Positions 50,310 to 60,900 of a stretch of DNA of 64,000 nucleotides are shown in pieces (position 1 is the first letter of the stretch; every line of letters begins with the position of its first letter). The position numbers and the translations under genes were made by a program. The DNA is from Mariniflexile maritimum (lineage in GTDB: Bacteria > Bacteroidota > Bacteroidia > Flavobacteriales > Flavobacteriaceae), in assembly GCF_009746565.1 (NCBI RefSeq), contig NZ_WRPN01000008.1, forward strand, positions 116,561 through 180,560, written 5' to 3'. Under the pieces are notes generated by a model that saw only the letters and a list, made by a program, of their open reading frames with translations, was not told where the DNA came from and made no database searches.

Positions 50310-51029
50310 TTATAATCTCTTTTTCCACAACAAAAAGCAATCGGAACACTTTTCAATGGATGCGGTTATCCCATTTAAAGAGCCATCAATCGAGCAAACC
50401 ATTCTGCGATATTCACCATTCAAAAAACCAGTTGCATTTTGAAAATTAATGGTTTTACTCCCTAGTGTTGGGTGATAGTTTCCGTTTTGGTCTTTCACTT
50501 CAAGTGTAAGTGAAATGCCTTCAATTCTCCAGGCATCTGCAAAGAAATTGGGGTCATAAATAATTTCGAAAACTAATCCACTGTTTTGTATGTTAGATAA
50601 ATAATTTTTTGATGTATTGCCGTTATTAATGGGACCAAGTCCCATTTCAGTATTTGAATTAATTTTCATTTCATTTTTAAGTTGACGGACTTCAAAAAGA
50701 CCGAAGTCTTCCCAACGGTCGCCTTTACTCTCATCATAATTTTTTTGATACAAACTAAACGATACTTTTGAAGGAAATTCCTTGTTGTCATTTCCCGTAA
50801 GGATATGTATTCTGGCCGATGTAATTCTATATATAGGCAAATTGGGAGCTGTTTTTTGTACATTATTTACTTGAGTTGGTGCTGGTGCCGGAGCAGGAGC
50901 AGGAGCTGGATCAGACATCGTTTTTAAAGTTTGAGTTCTTTTTACGGGTTTTTCATAAAGCGTTGATTGAGCGTTCATATTACCTGTAATGAAAAAAACG
51001 AGTACTGAAATAGTTAGTAATTTTTTCAT
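50310..51029 (-). CDS. secreted protein with Pro-Ala repeat
   Basis: 239 residues, signal peptide ending GNMNAQ. A PAPAPAPAPAP linker (about residues 42-52) precedes a beta-rich domain (IYRITSARIHILTGNDNKEFPSKVSFSLYQKNYD, WEDFGLFEVRQLKNEMKINS). Cys residues near the C-terminus (MVCSID, KCSDCFLLW) may form disulfides. No family recognised. It may be the first gene of the minus-strand secreted run and is divergent from the histidine kinase gene across 183 nt. Confidence 0.65.
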   Translation of the reverse strand: MKKLLTISVLVFFITGNMNAQSTLYEKPVKRTQTLKTMSDPAPAPAPAPAPTQVNNVQKTAPNLPIYRITSARIHILTGNDNKEFPSKVSFSLYQKNYDESKGDRWEDFGLFEVRQLKNEMKINSNTEMGLGPINNGNTSKNYLSNIQNSGLVFEIIYDPNFFADAWRIEGISLTLEVKDQNGNYHPTLGSKTINFQNATGFLNGEYRRMVCSIDGSLNGITASIEKCSDCFLLWKKRL

Positions 51030-51212
51030 GATTTTTAAGTTTTGAAATTTTTTGCATGTACTGATGAGGTAAAGGTCTGGTTAAAAGCAAGTTCAAACAA
51101 TCCCTTAAAAACAGGATTTTTATATAAGTTGAAAAATCATGGTAAAAGAGGATGTTTTTTATTATAATATTGTTGTTCTTTTGTTTAGTAGAAAATAATT
51201 CAAAATTAAAAT

Positions 51213-53144
51213 ATGAGAAGGGCTCTATTTTTAGTTCTATTACTTATAGCCTCTTTATTGGCCAGTGCTCAGGTTAAAAAGCGAGATAGTTTATTTAAAC
51301 TGCTTTCTGAATCTAAAAAAGACACGAGTAGAGTTATGCTATTGTTGCGAATTGCCGATACTTATGAAACTAATAATCAGGATTCTTCTGTTTATTACTT
51401 AACAAAATCCAAAAACCTGTCTGAAGAATTAAATTTTAAAATGGGGCTATATCATTATTATGAAAATAGCGCCATCGTTTCATTTACAAAGGGCGATTAT
51501 GATTTGGCTATGAAACAAAGTAATAAAGCCTTAGAGGAAGCCAAAGAATTAAAGGATTCAAATTTAATTGTCAATATGCTTAATAATACAGGAATTGTAT
51601 ATAGTTATTTAGGTCAGTTTGACAAACAACTTGATTATACTTTACAGGCGTTGAAGCTTTCAGAAAAACTAAACAAAAAAGAGAAACTAGCCTCTTTGTA
51701 TCATAGCGTTGGGAACGCATATTATAATTTAAACCAATTCAACAAAGCGATAGATTACTGGCTTTTGGCTGTTAAACTTCATAAACAACCTGGAACTAAA
51801 ATTTATTTAAACAGATTATACGCCTCGTTGGGCCAGGGTTATACGGAATTAAAGGTAAACGATAGTGCTCTTCATTATTATAAACTGGCAATATCAGAAT
51901 CCGTAAAAAGCAATGACACGTATGCAGAGGCAGCTATATACGGCTTTATGGTTAACCTTTATGCAGACCTTGGTAATTATAAAGAAATGCTAACTGTTGC
52001 CGAAAAATCCTTGGTGTTGTCTAAAAAATTACAAAGCAATCAAATTTTGGCAAGTTCCTTATACAATGTAGCGTATGCTAATTATTTTAATGACAATAAT
52101 ATTTCTGCTAAGAAAAACTTAGATGAAGCATTGGTTCTTGCTATTAATGATTCATTAACCGACGAATTAAAAAACATTTATTCCATTTATTCCTTTATTG
52201 CCGCCAGAGATGGCGATTTTAAAAAATCATTATGGGCAAAAAGTAAATATGATTCCATTCAGGAATTTTTATTGAGTGATAGGATAATAAAAAACAGTTC
52301 AGATTTTGAGAAAAAATACGAGGTCGAGAAAAAGAATAAACAACTGTTACTTCAAGAAGCAACATTGGCGAAACGTGCATTTTTAATCAAATCACTTATA
52401 GGGTCAACTATGACTTTGTTGGTTATTTTTTTATCAGTTTATTTTTATTATAAAGGCAAACAAAAATTGCAGGCACAGAAAATACGCGAGTTGGAAAAGG
52501 AAAAGCAATTGGCCGCAACCGAAGCCGTGTTAAAAGGCGAAGCGCAGGAACGCAGCCGATTGGCAAAAGACTTACATGATGGTTTAGGTGGCATGCTTTC
52601 AGGTATTAAATATTCATTTCAAACTATGAAAGGAAACTTAATTATGACGCCTGAAAATCAACAGGCCTTTGAACGCAGTATGGATATGCTGGACAGTTCT
52701 ATAAAAGAAATGAGACGGGTGGCACATAACATGATGCCAGAATCGTTGGTGAGATTTGGGTTGGATACGGCCCTAAAGGATTACTGCACCAGTGTAAGCA
52801 AAAGTGGCGCTTTACAGGTAAGTTACCAGTCCATTGGCTTAGCTAATTATACGTTTGACCAAACCATGGCAATTTCCATCTACAGAATCATCCAAGAGTT
52901 AATTGGCAATACCTTAAAACATGGGGCGGCAAAAAATGCCATTGTGCAGGTCACAAAATCCAATAATTTATTGGCCGTTACGGTAGAAGATGATGGCAAG
53001 GGTTTTGATACCAATATGATTGAGCTTTCAAAAGGAATTGGCTATACAAACATTAAACATCGTGTCGATTTTTTAAAAGGAAAACTTGATATTAATTCGG
53101 AAGAAGGAAACGGCACATCCGTTCATATTGAATTTGAAATTTGA
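51213..53144 (+). CDS. TPR-domain sensor histidine kinase
   Basis: 643 residues. Signal peptide (LLLIASLLASAQ), then TPR repeats over about residues 25-360 (for example NMLNNTGIVYSYLGQFDKQLDYTLQALKLSEKL). One transmembrane helix lies near 395-415 (LIGSTMTLLVIFLSVYFYY). A coiled-coil is followed by the HisKA_3 phosphoacceptor SRLAKDLHDGLGG and a HATPase_c domain (ELIGNTLKHGAAKNA, VEDDGKGFD, GIGYTNIKHRVDFLKG). It pairs with the response regulator that starts directly after its stop. A periplasmic TPR sensor could recognise a peptide or envelope signal. Confidence 0.92.
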   Translation: MRRALFLVLLLIASLLASAQVKKRDSLFKLLSESKKDTSRVMLLLRIADTYETNNQDSSVYYLTKSKNLSEELNFKMGLYHYYENSAIVSFTKGDYDLAMKQSNKALEEAKELKDSNLIVNMLNNTGIVYSYLGQFDKQLDYTLQALKLSEKLNKKEKLASLYHSVGNAYYNLNQFNKAIDYWLLAVKLHKQPGTKIYLNRLYASLGQGYTELKVNDSALHYYKLAISESVKSNDTYAEAAIYGFMVNLYADLGNYKEMLTVAEKSLVLSKKLQSNQILASSLYNVAYANYFNDNNISAKKNLDEALVLAINDSLTDELKNIYSIYSFIAARDGDFKKSLWAKSKYDSIQEFLLSDRIIKNSSDFEKKYEVEKKNKQLLLQEATLAKRAFLIKSLIGSTMTLLVIFLSVYFYYKGKQKLQAQKIRELEKEKQLAATEAVLKGEAQERSRLAKDLHDGLGGMLSGIKYSFQTMKGNLIMTPENQQAFERSMDMLDSSIKEMRRVAHNMMPESLVRFGLDTALKDYCTSVSKSGALQVSYQSIGLANYTFDQTMAISIYRIIQELIGNTLKHGAAKNAIVQVTKSNNLLAVTVEDDGKGFDTNMIELSKGIGYTNIKHRVDFLKGKLDINSEEGNGTSVHIEFEI

Positions 53145-53762
53145 ATGAATACAAAAATTTTTATAGTTGACGACCATTATATGATTATAGAAGGAATCCG
53201 GTCCTTACTTCAATTTCAAAAAGGAATTGAGTGGATGGGGCATGCCATGAATGCTTCGTCGTGTATGGCCTTTTTGAAACAACACGAACCCGATGTAATA
53301 TTGATGGACATTAGCCTTCCTGATAAGAACGGAATCGATCTTTGCAAAGAAGTAAAAACAAAATACCCAGAGACGCATATTATAGGTCTTAGTTCGTTCA
53401 ATCAGCATAGCTTTATTCAAAAAATGCTCGACAATGGGGCATCGGGTTATGTATTAAAAAATGCAACACTCGAAGAATTGTTAAACGCCATAGAAAAGGT
53501 CGTTCATGGTAAAATATTTTTAAGCCCTGAAGCTGAATTAACTTTAGAAAAAAATGAAAACCCAATCATTCCAGTTATAACACGACGGGAAAAAGAAGTA
53601 TTATTGCTTATCGCCAATGGCATGACAAATAATGATATTGCCCTAAAGCTATTTATTAGCACAACAACAGTTGAAACACATCGAAAAAACCTATTGACCA
53701 AATTTGAAGTTAAAAACACGGCTTCCTTAATTAGAATGGCTACACAACTTCAGTTGATTTAA
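53145..53762 (+). CDS. NarL/LuxR-type response regulator
   Basis: 205 residues. The receiver domain (1-120) has the phosphoacceptor Asp at about 55 (DVILMDISLPD), acidic pocket D9/D10 and Lys in GYVLKNATLEELLNAI. The LuxR-type HTH (about 140-200) contains TRREKEVLLLIANGMTNNDIALKLFISTTTVETHRKNLL. Its ATG follows the kinase TGA with no gap, so the pair is cotranscribed. Its targets are not known; the divergent run of secreted proteins is a plausible candidate. Confidence 0.94.
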   Translation: MNTKIFIVDDHYMIIEGIRSLLQFQKGIEWMGHAMNASSCMAFLKQHEPDVILMDISLPDKNGIDLCKEVKTKYPETHIIGLSSFNQHSFIQKMLDNGASGYVLKNATLEELLNAIEKVVHGKIFLSPEAELTLEKNENPIIPVITRREKEVLLLIANGMTNNDIALKLFISTTTVETHRKNLLTKFEVKNTASLIRMATQLQLI

Positions 53763-53840
53763 GGAATTATCTGTTGTTTTTTATTTCAAGAATAAATGAT
53801 GCAAACTTAGGCCCAGTTTAATACAGTCATTCCAAAATGC

Positions 53841-54700
53841 CTACTTATTTTGTTTTCGATATTTCATTGGCGTTACACCATATTTGTTTTTGAAGGTTTT
53901 GAGGAAGTGCTTCATGTCTGAAAATCCTGTCGTAAAGGCAACTTCCTTTATTAAAAGTTGACTACTAATAATTAGTTGTGCAGCTCTTTTTATTCTGATG
54001 TCCCTAATGAACTCTACAGGCGTATATCCGGTTAGGCCCTTAATTTTATTGCCAAACGTGGTTCGGTTTAAGCCAACGCTCAAGCCTAATTCTTCTACTG
54101 AAAAATTGTTGTTATCTATATTCTGTTCTATTTTAAACATGACCTTTTTCATTATTTCTTCATCTTGGTCTGTAACTAAATAGGGCATAGGTGCAAAATT
54201 TTTGAATTCATTTTTATCTAAAATACAAAAAATAGTTCGTAATCGTTCCCTTTGATTTATCAGGTTTTCAATTCGAGCCATGAAGTAAGAGACACTAAAT
54301 GGTTTGGTAATATAATCATCAGCGCCAAATGATAGTCCTTCAAGTTTACTTTCTATATCAGCTTTTGCCGTAAGGAGAATTATGGGTATATGGCTTATTT
54401 CAACGTTATTTCTAATTGTTTTTATAATTAATAAATTGTGTCTCTCCCTGCTCATTGGTGTTTATAAGGTTAACGCCACCATAAAAAGTTCCTACCCAAA
54501 TACGATTGTTTTTATCTTGAAAAATGGAATAGATATCATTACTTGTTATGCTATATGGGTTTAATTCATCACTTTTATAATGAATCACTTTATAAGTTAG
54601 CGGCTTATCTTGTGGTATTAATTTATAAAGTCCGTCTCCACGCGTACCAATCCATACGTTTAATAGCTTATAAATATTAAATGTTTTAGGATAACTGGCC
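53841..54700 (-). pseudogene. remnant of a hybrid two-component system regulator (HTCS)
   Basis: Two parts remain in different frames. (1) About 54421-54700: LLNVWIGTRGDGLYKLIPQ...SITSNDIYSIFQDKNNRIWVGTFYGGVNLIN, two 'two-component regulator propeller' repeats, ending at TAG 54421. (2) 53841-54455: the second half of a receiver domain (ISHIPIILLTAKADIESKLEGLSFGADDYITKP) and a complete AraC HTH (FSVEELGLSVGLNRTTFGNKIKGLTGY, VAFTTGFSDMKHFLKTFKNKYGVTPMKYR). The rest of the propeller, the transmembrane helix, the kinase and the first half of the receiver are missing. This is a large internal deletion, so the gene is broken. Confidence 0.85.
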
Positions 54701-54857
54701 TATTAACTTTAACATGGTTAATTTTTTAAGATTCTTATTTGAAATCATCAATTGTTTAGGTGTTACGTTTTTTGATTGCAATAGTTCTAAACATGGTTTT
54801 AGAATCTTGAATTCGTGTCTTTTTATCAAAATGTATTATAATGACCAAAATAGTTTT

Positions 54858-54889
54858 TTGTTGTTTGACACTTTTTTTTGTTATTTGAC
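54858..54889 (+). promoter_or_regulatory. 12-bp direct repeat upstream of the pectinesterase
   Basis: TTGTTGTTTGAC (54858-54869) and TTGTTATTTGAC (54878-54889) recur with a 20-bp period, two helical turns, about 25-55 nt upstream of the -7 box. Direct repeats of this spacing fit a tandem-binding activator such as an AraC-type HTCS dimer. The neighbouring HTCS gene is broken. Confidence 0.5.
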
Positions 54890-54913
54890 CATATAATTAA
54901 TGAATTTAAACTT

Positions 54914-54921
54914 TATATTTG
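54914..54921 (+). promoter_or_regulatory. -7 box (TATATTTG) of the first pectinesterase
   Basis: TATATTTG, 61 nt upstream of ATG 54983. No TTG at 19-21 nt; the nearest TTTG is 26 nt upstream, so activation may be needed. Confidence 0.5.
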
Positions 54922-54982
54922 TAATCGATTGCATTGAGTATTAAATTTAACTAAGCCATATAAAACAAAACTACTTCGTATT

Positions 54983-57697
54983 ATGAAATCATTTAAAAGC
55001 TTTGGCCTTTTGTTTATTGGTCTTTTGGTTTCCTATTTTTCATTTGCACAAAACTTTAGTCCAGATATTGTTGTGGACATTAATGGAACTGGCGATTTTA
55101 CAACGCTTCAGGCCGCTTTTGATGCTGCTCCTGCAGGTACACCTACAATAATTTATGTAAAACGAGGTCTTTACGATCAAGAAAAGTTAATTGTTCCTCC
55201 TAATAAAACAAATATTACGTTAATAGGGGAAAGTAGGGAAGAAACCATTATTTCTTATAACATTTATAATTGTAATGATGGTGGCGACGGACTTTGTCCA
55301 GATAACAAAGTAGCGCTTTGGTCAAGCAATAGTGAACTTGTACGAACAGCTGCGACGCTAACCATTCAAGCCAACAATTTTAGGGCTGAAAATATAACCA
55401 TCCAAAATACGGCAGGTAATGTAGGTCAGGCACAAGCCATCACAATTCAGTCAGATAGAAATGTGTTTGTTAACTGCGATATATTAGCATATCAAGACAC
55501 CATTTATTTTTGGATGGCCGAAACCTCGCGTGCCTATTTTGATACTTGTGTTATTGAAGGCAGAACAGATTACATCTATGGTCGTGGTGTGGCTTTTTTT
55601 AACGCATGTGAAATTAGAAGCTTTGGTGGTGGCTGGATTACAGCTCCCTCCACTACAATCAATCAAACTTATGGCTTTGTGTTTTATAAATGTAATTTAA
55701 CTTTTAAGACTAATGGCACCACAGATGACAGTGCACTAATTAGATTAGGCCGTCCATGGCATGAATACCCTAAAGTAGCATGGTTATATTGTAATATGAC
55801 TGAAAAAATCCATCCAGAGGGTTGGGGCGATAAATGGAATATGTCCTATTCTGATACGAGTACAGATCTTCATTTATATGAATGGATGAATACTGGTGCC
55901 GGCGCGAATATGAGCGGTAGAGCGAATTGGGCAGGATTAAGAGCCATGGTCGATCAAAATGAAGCCGATTTATACGAGCCAGAAATTGTATTGGCAGGTT
56001 CAGATAATTGGGATCCTACAGCAATAGCACCAACAGTAACGGTATATAATTGGGATGGTGGCGCCGCTAACAACGCATGGTTGGAGGCCAATAACTGGAA
56101 TCCTGATGGCGTTCCTGCAGTTTCGGAAGTTGCAAATGTTAATGGCAGCGTGATTTTAAACGCTAATGGAGGCAATTTTACGGCCGATTTAAATTTAGTA
56201 AATGGCGCAACTATTGATGTTTCAGCAAATAGTTCAGCAACTTTATTAACACTTAACCAATCAATCCTATCTTCTGCTGCTAGTGTGTCATTATCAGGCA
56301 CTATTAAAACCAAAGGAGAAGCGACAATTGATGCTTCGGGTAATCTTGATATTGCGGCTGCTATTATTGGTGTGCACCAAATAACTAAAACAGGCTCTGG
56401 TATATGTCAATTCAACAATACTAATACGGGTTTTACTGGAGATGTGGTTGTTGATGCAGGAGATTTACAAGCCAAAGTAGAAAGCGCATTGGGAGGTTCT
56501 GGAAAAATAACAGTAAAAACGAATGGTAAGTTAACCATCGATGTTAGTAATGCCATTGATGTCAATACGGCATTATATACAGAAGGAACGGCGCAATTGG
56601 TTCTAAATCAAGATATAACAATTAGTGAATGGTATATTAACGGTATTTTACAACCTATTGGTCAATATGATGCTGCTACAAATTCTTCAACCATTAGCGG
56701 TCCGGGTAAAATAATCATAGGAAGACCAAGTGAGTTTACTTTTCTTGGAGGTGTTTGGGATAACGCTAGTAATTATTCACCGGCTTTATTGCCTGAAGCA
56801 GGAGAAAAGGTGATTGTAGATGCTGTAACCATTGAAGCGCAAGGTAATTTGTTTTCTGGCGATATGTACGTTCAAAACGCCGGAAGCATTCGTTTAAGAA
56901 ACAACACAAGCAATTCAAAATGCTTAGGGCCTGTTACCATGTTTCAAGGTACCAATATTTCTTATGCTACAAGCAGTCCGGGATTTTACTTCGTTGCTGA
57001 TATTATCTTAGAAGGCGATATTTCACTCTTAATGAATAGTTCCAATGTTGCTGGTAGTGTTATGGAGTTACCAGGAACGTTTTCCGGTAATTATAAAGTA
57101 ATTGTTCGTAATACAAGAAATATAGCGAATACTGCCACGGCAAATTTGGGTGGTGATAATAGAAATTTTACAGGAATTTGGGATTTAACGCTTCCTGCTG
57201 CAAATGCAGGCGGTTTGTGCGCTATTAACGGTTTGGTTGAAAACGCTTTTGGAAACGGATTGATTGATTTGGCTGTTAATAACAAAGCTATTTTTAATCA
57301 CGCCAAATGTGCGGGCGATGTTTTAAAAATGAATATAACAGGCTCCGCTTCAGCAGTCTTAAATGTTGCAGTTACAGTTAAAGCATTTACTTTGAACGGA
57401 ACCCAATTAGGAAACGGTACATATAACGCTTCAACACACCCTGGTCTGCTTTCTGGAACAGGTTCAATTACGGTTGACTCTAGTTTAAGTGTGGATGATA
57501 AAGTTTTTTTAGAATATAATAGGTTGAGGGTAAAGGGCAACCTTGAAAACCTTGAGATTTATAACATGATGGGGCAGCGTGTGCGTCAAACGAATGCTAC
57601 CCAAGAAATAGATTTAAAATGGTTGAAATCGGGTATCTATATTGTTCGTTTTAAAGTAGATGGAAAAACGGGGGCTATTAAGTTTTATAAAAATTAG
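54983..57697 (+). CDS. T9SS-secreted pectinesterase (CE8)
   Basis: 904 residues, signal peptide ending YFSFAQ. The pectin methylesterase beta-helix (about 25-345) has VDINGTGDFTTLQAAFDAAP, catalytic AYQDTIYF (Gln and Asp), TDYIYGRGVAFF (second Asp) and RLGRPWHEYPKVAW (Arg). It demethylates homogalacturonan. About residues 355-830 are two or three beta-rich modules starting at YNWDGGAANNAWLEANNWNPDG. The C-terminus is a T9SS sorting domain (LEIYNMMGQRVRQTN, GIYIVRFKVDGKTGAIKFYKN). Catalytic residues appear intact. Confidence 0.93.
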   Translation: MKSFKSFGLLFIGLLVSYFSFAQNFSPDIVVDINGTGDFTTLQAAFDAAPAGTPTIIYVKRGLYDQEKLIVPPNKTNITLIGESREETIISYNIYNCNDGGDGLCPDNKVALWSSNSELVRTAATLTIQANNFRAENITIQNTAGNVGQAQAITIQSDRNVFVNCDILAYQDTIYFWMAETSRAYFDTCVIEGRTDYIYGRGVAFFNACEIRSFGGGWITAPSTTINQTYGFVFYKCNLTFKTNGTTDDSALIRLGRPWHEYPKVAWLYCNMTEKIHPEGWGDKWNMSYSDTSTDLHLYEWMNTGAGANMSGRANWAGLRAMVDQNEADLYEPEIVLAGSDNWDPTAIAPTVTVYNWDGGAANNAWLEANNWNPDGVPAVSEVANVNGSVILNANGGNFTADLNLVNGATIDVSANSSATLLTLNQSILSSAASVSLSGTIKTKGEATIDASGNLDIAAAIIGVHQITKTGSGICQFNNTNTGFTGDVVVDAGDLQAKVESALGGSGKITVKTNGKLTIDVSNAIDVNTALYTEGTAQLVLNQDITISEWYINGILQPIGQYDAATNSSTISGPGKIIIGRPSEFTFLGGVWDNASNYSPALLPEAGEKVIVDAVTIEAQGNLFSGDMYVQNAGSIRLRNNTSNSKCLGPVTMFQGTNISYATSSPGFYFVADIILEGDISLLMNSSNVAGSVMELPGTFSGNYKVIVRNTRNIANTATANLGGDNRNFTGIWDLTLPAANAGGLCAINGLVENAFGNGLIDLAVNNKAIFNHAKCAGDVLKMNITGSASAVLNVAVTVKAFTLNGTQLGNGTYNASTHPGLLSGTGSITVDSSLSVDDKVFLEYNRLRVKGNLENLEIYNMMGQRVRQTNATQEIDLKWLKSGIYIVRFKVDGKTGAIKFYKN

Positions 57698-57766
57698 AAT
57701 TATAAATTAAGTAAGTAGAGAGGACGTGTGTCTCTCTATATGCTCATAGTTCATTAAACTAAAAAA

Positions 57767-57952
57767 ATGAAATCATTGATGAACTCTGCAAATGCACAAG
57801 CAGCAATTACTTTAACCGCTATTGGCGATTCAACAATGCCTGATTATGATGAAAATACCACAGATAAATGAGGTTGGGACATAATGTTTCAGCATTTTTT
57901 TACTTCTGATTTATTGAACAATAACAACGAAACTAAATTAATTATTAACTAA
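57767..57952 (+). pseudogene. fragment of an SGNH (rhamnogalacturonan acetylesterase-like) esterase
   Basis: From ATG 57767 the frame reads ...AITLTAIGDSTMPDYDENTTDK, then an in-frame TGA (57869-57871), then GWDIMFQHFFTSDLLNNNNE, ending at TAA 57952. LTAIGDSTM is block I (GDS nucleophile) of SGNH hydrolases, and DKxGWxxMFQxFF follows it in rhamnogalacturonan acetylesterases (CE12). Only this N-terminal part remains, with a nonsense codon, so the gene is dead. It lies between two pectinesterases, which fits a former pectin locus. Confidence 0.75.
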
Positions 57953-57963
57953 ATTATGGAATT

Positions 57964-60900
57964 ATGAATAGAGTTTTACAAATTAGGAAGCATTGGTCTT
58001 TTTTTGCTTTTTTTATTGTTTTTTTTGGAACAAGTTTGCCATTAGTTGCACAAACCACACTTGCAGAGTGGACATTCGATTATGCCTACACTCAAGCCGG
58101 TTCAGGCCCCTACAACTACACTCCAAATGCAACAGCAAGAGCTGCAGCCGATGGATTGGACGTTAATGCCAATTCCGGTGATGTATTTTACCCTAACAAT
58201 GCTGATGGCACCCTAACAGATTACCAAATGTCAATGGTTCCCAATGTTGGTGGTCAAATTAAAAATGTGTTTCAAAACACCACAACCTACCATAACTCGG
58301 CGCGCATGCAAGGTGTTGTTGCTCCATTGGATTTTACAAACCCTGCCAATCATGCCAATTACTTTCAATTTTCATTTCCAACTACCGGCTATAAAGAAAT
58401 TAAATTGGACCTTTCGTTCACAACCCAAAATAGTGAGACGGATTATCTTGCTGTTTATTACTCTGTGGATGGCGGAACGAGTTGGGCATTGGCTGGTCAA
58501 ACAACCGGAAACTGTTGTTGGTGGACGCTTAAAACGGCCCAACTAAATATTGTTGCCAAAAATAAAAGCAATGTTTTGGTGCGTTTATTTGGGGTTCAGG
58601 GCGGTGCAACAACTGGCAGTTATTTTTATGTAAATGCCTTTAAGGTAAGCGGCACTTCTACTACATTACCAACCAATACAGCATCTACAATTAATTGGGC
58701 GTTCAATTTGGGTACTGCCGGACAAACGGCAACCTATACAGATGCCAGTTATTACAAACCAGATAATGTTTCGGCTGGCAGTAATTATTCTTATTTGGGC
58801 ACAAAAACAGGAAGTAATCCTACGGTTACTTATACTTCCTTTAAAAATATAACGAATGCCAATACACCAACGGGTGCCAATAGTAACAACTTAATTGGTT
58901 TTGAATTTACGCCACTCACAGGGTTGGATTTTGTGCCTACAAACATATCTTTTGATTGCCAAAGGTTTGGAACAAGCTCTGGATTGATAGACATTTATTG
59001 GAAATCTTCAAATGGCACCTCTACCCTTATCAAAAAAGATGTAAAACCTGCCAGGGATGGCGATGCAGTTAGTGAAGCTGCCGATACCAATACCTTTTCA
59101 ATGGATGTTACTGGGTTATCAATTCCTGCATTGGGTGGTAAATCTACTTTGGAAATAAATATCCATAGCCTTGGAAGCGGTAAGGATGTTGGTCTATCAA
59201 ACATTTCAATTATAGGTTACTTAAATGGAACCATTGCCGATGTGGCACAATACACGGTTACAACGGCTGCTTCTCCATCGGTTGGTGGCGCAATAGTTTC
59301 CGATAATCCTGCAACTGTTGATGATGGCACGGTTGTAAACCTAACGGCAAATGCCAACTTTGGGTATGAATTTGCTGAATGGCAAGATGGTTTGGGCGCT
59401 ACGGTTTCCACCAATAACCCTTTCCAAATTACAGTATCCAATAATGTAAGTTATACGGCTGTATTCAATCAATTAACTACTTATGCCCTAGATGTTGCGG
59501 TAGAAGGCGGTGCCAATACCTATATGGTAAATATTTCTCCCGCAGGAAATATGGTTAACGGTTCTAGAATGTATGTTGAAGGAACAAACGTTACCCTAAC
59601 TGCCAGCGGCAATCCTATTCTAAATTTCTCAAACTGGGGAACTGGCGAAACCAATAATGAACTTATTGTTACAATGAACGGCAATAAATCTGTTACAGCT
59701 GCATATAATGCGGCCGACTATATTGTTGGGTGGGATTTTTATGATGACGTGGTTACCGTAGATTTTTCATCAAATGTTGTGAATGATGCTATTGGTTTGG
59801 TATTACGGGATGCTGCCGGTGCAACTGCTGGGGGTTTAAATTTTTCTAAATTATCGGGCAACATCTGGTATGGCAAAAATTGCCGCATTAATTGGAAACA
59901 ATTAGCGGATAAATTCTACTATCAAATTAAAATGAACGCCTCAGATTTTACAAACATCAGTGTGCAAGCTGCTATGCTAACCAGCTATTCAGGATATGCT
60001 ACCCAAAAATGTGAATACTCATTGGACGGTATTAATTTTACCGAAATAGGGACATACAACACTTCAACCATCAATACATGGGTTGATGGCTTGTTCAACC
60101 TACCTGCTGATGCCAATAATCAAGCAGAGGTTTATATCAGATGGATTCCAGATTATACGTCATCGGTGCTAGGAAGTGGTAACGACGGAACGTCAATTTC
60201 CGACATATATGTGTATGGTACACCAAGTATATTTAATGATGGCATGGCTCCGGTTCTTACCAGTTCTGTCCCTTCCAACAACGCTGCGGGTGCTTCCGCA
60301 ACAGGAAAAATCGTGCTTAATTTTGATGAACGTATTAAAATTGCTAATAACACAACGGCAACGCTTAATGGTAAAAATTTAACACCTGTAGTATTTGGCA
60401 AATCTGTATCGTTTAATTATTCAGGGCTAGACTATAATACAACCTATAGTTTTGATCTAGCCGGCAATGTCATTTCAGATTTGGCCGATAATATGCTTAC
60501 TGATGCTATTTCAATATCCTTTACAACGCTTAACAAACCAACGGTAACCAAAAGAGCTTATGACTTTATTGTAGGCGTAGATGGCGATTTTGCTGCTGCC
60601 TTAGCCGCTGCCGATGCAGCAAAAAATAGTGGCAATAGATTTTATATATTCTTCCCTAATGGCGATTACGATTTAGGAACAACCACAGGAGATGCAACGC
60701 AACAAACATTTATCAGTTTGCCTAATATTTCATTTATCGGGCAAAGTACGGAAGGGGTAACACTTTTCAATAATCCTACGCAAGCTCAAGAAGGAATAGA
60801 TAAAACACCTACTATTAACTTCACAAGTGGCGCTAATAATATTTATATGCAAGATCTTACCTTGCTGAATAAAATGGATTATCGCTTGGGAATCCCTGAA

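Noticed and set aside
54714..54896. 60-codon plus-strand ORF upstream of the pectinesterase
   Set aside because: AT-rich, no family signal, overlaps the promoter region and the direct repeat; no good ribosome-binding or promoter context.
57716..57738. Terminator between the first pectinesterase and the esterase remnant (TAGAGAG/CTCTCTA hairpin)
   Set aside because: The stem is only 7 bp and is not followed by a T-run.
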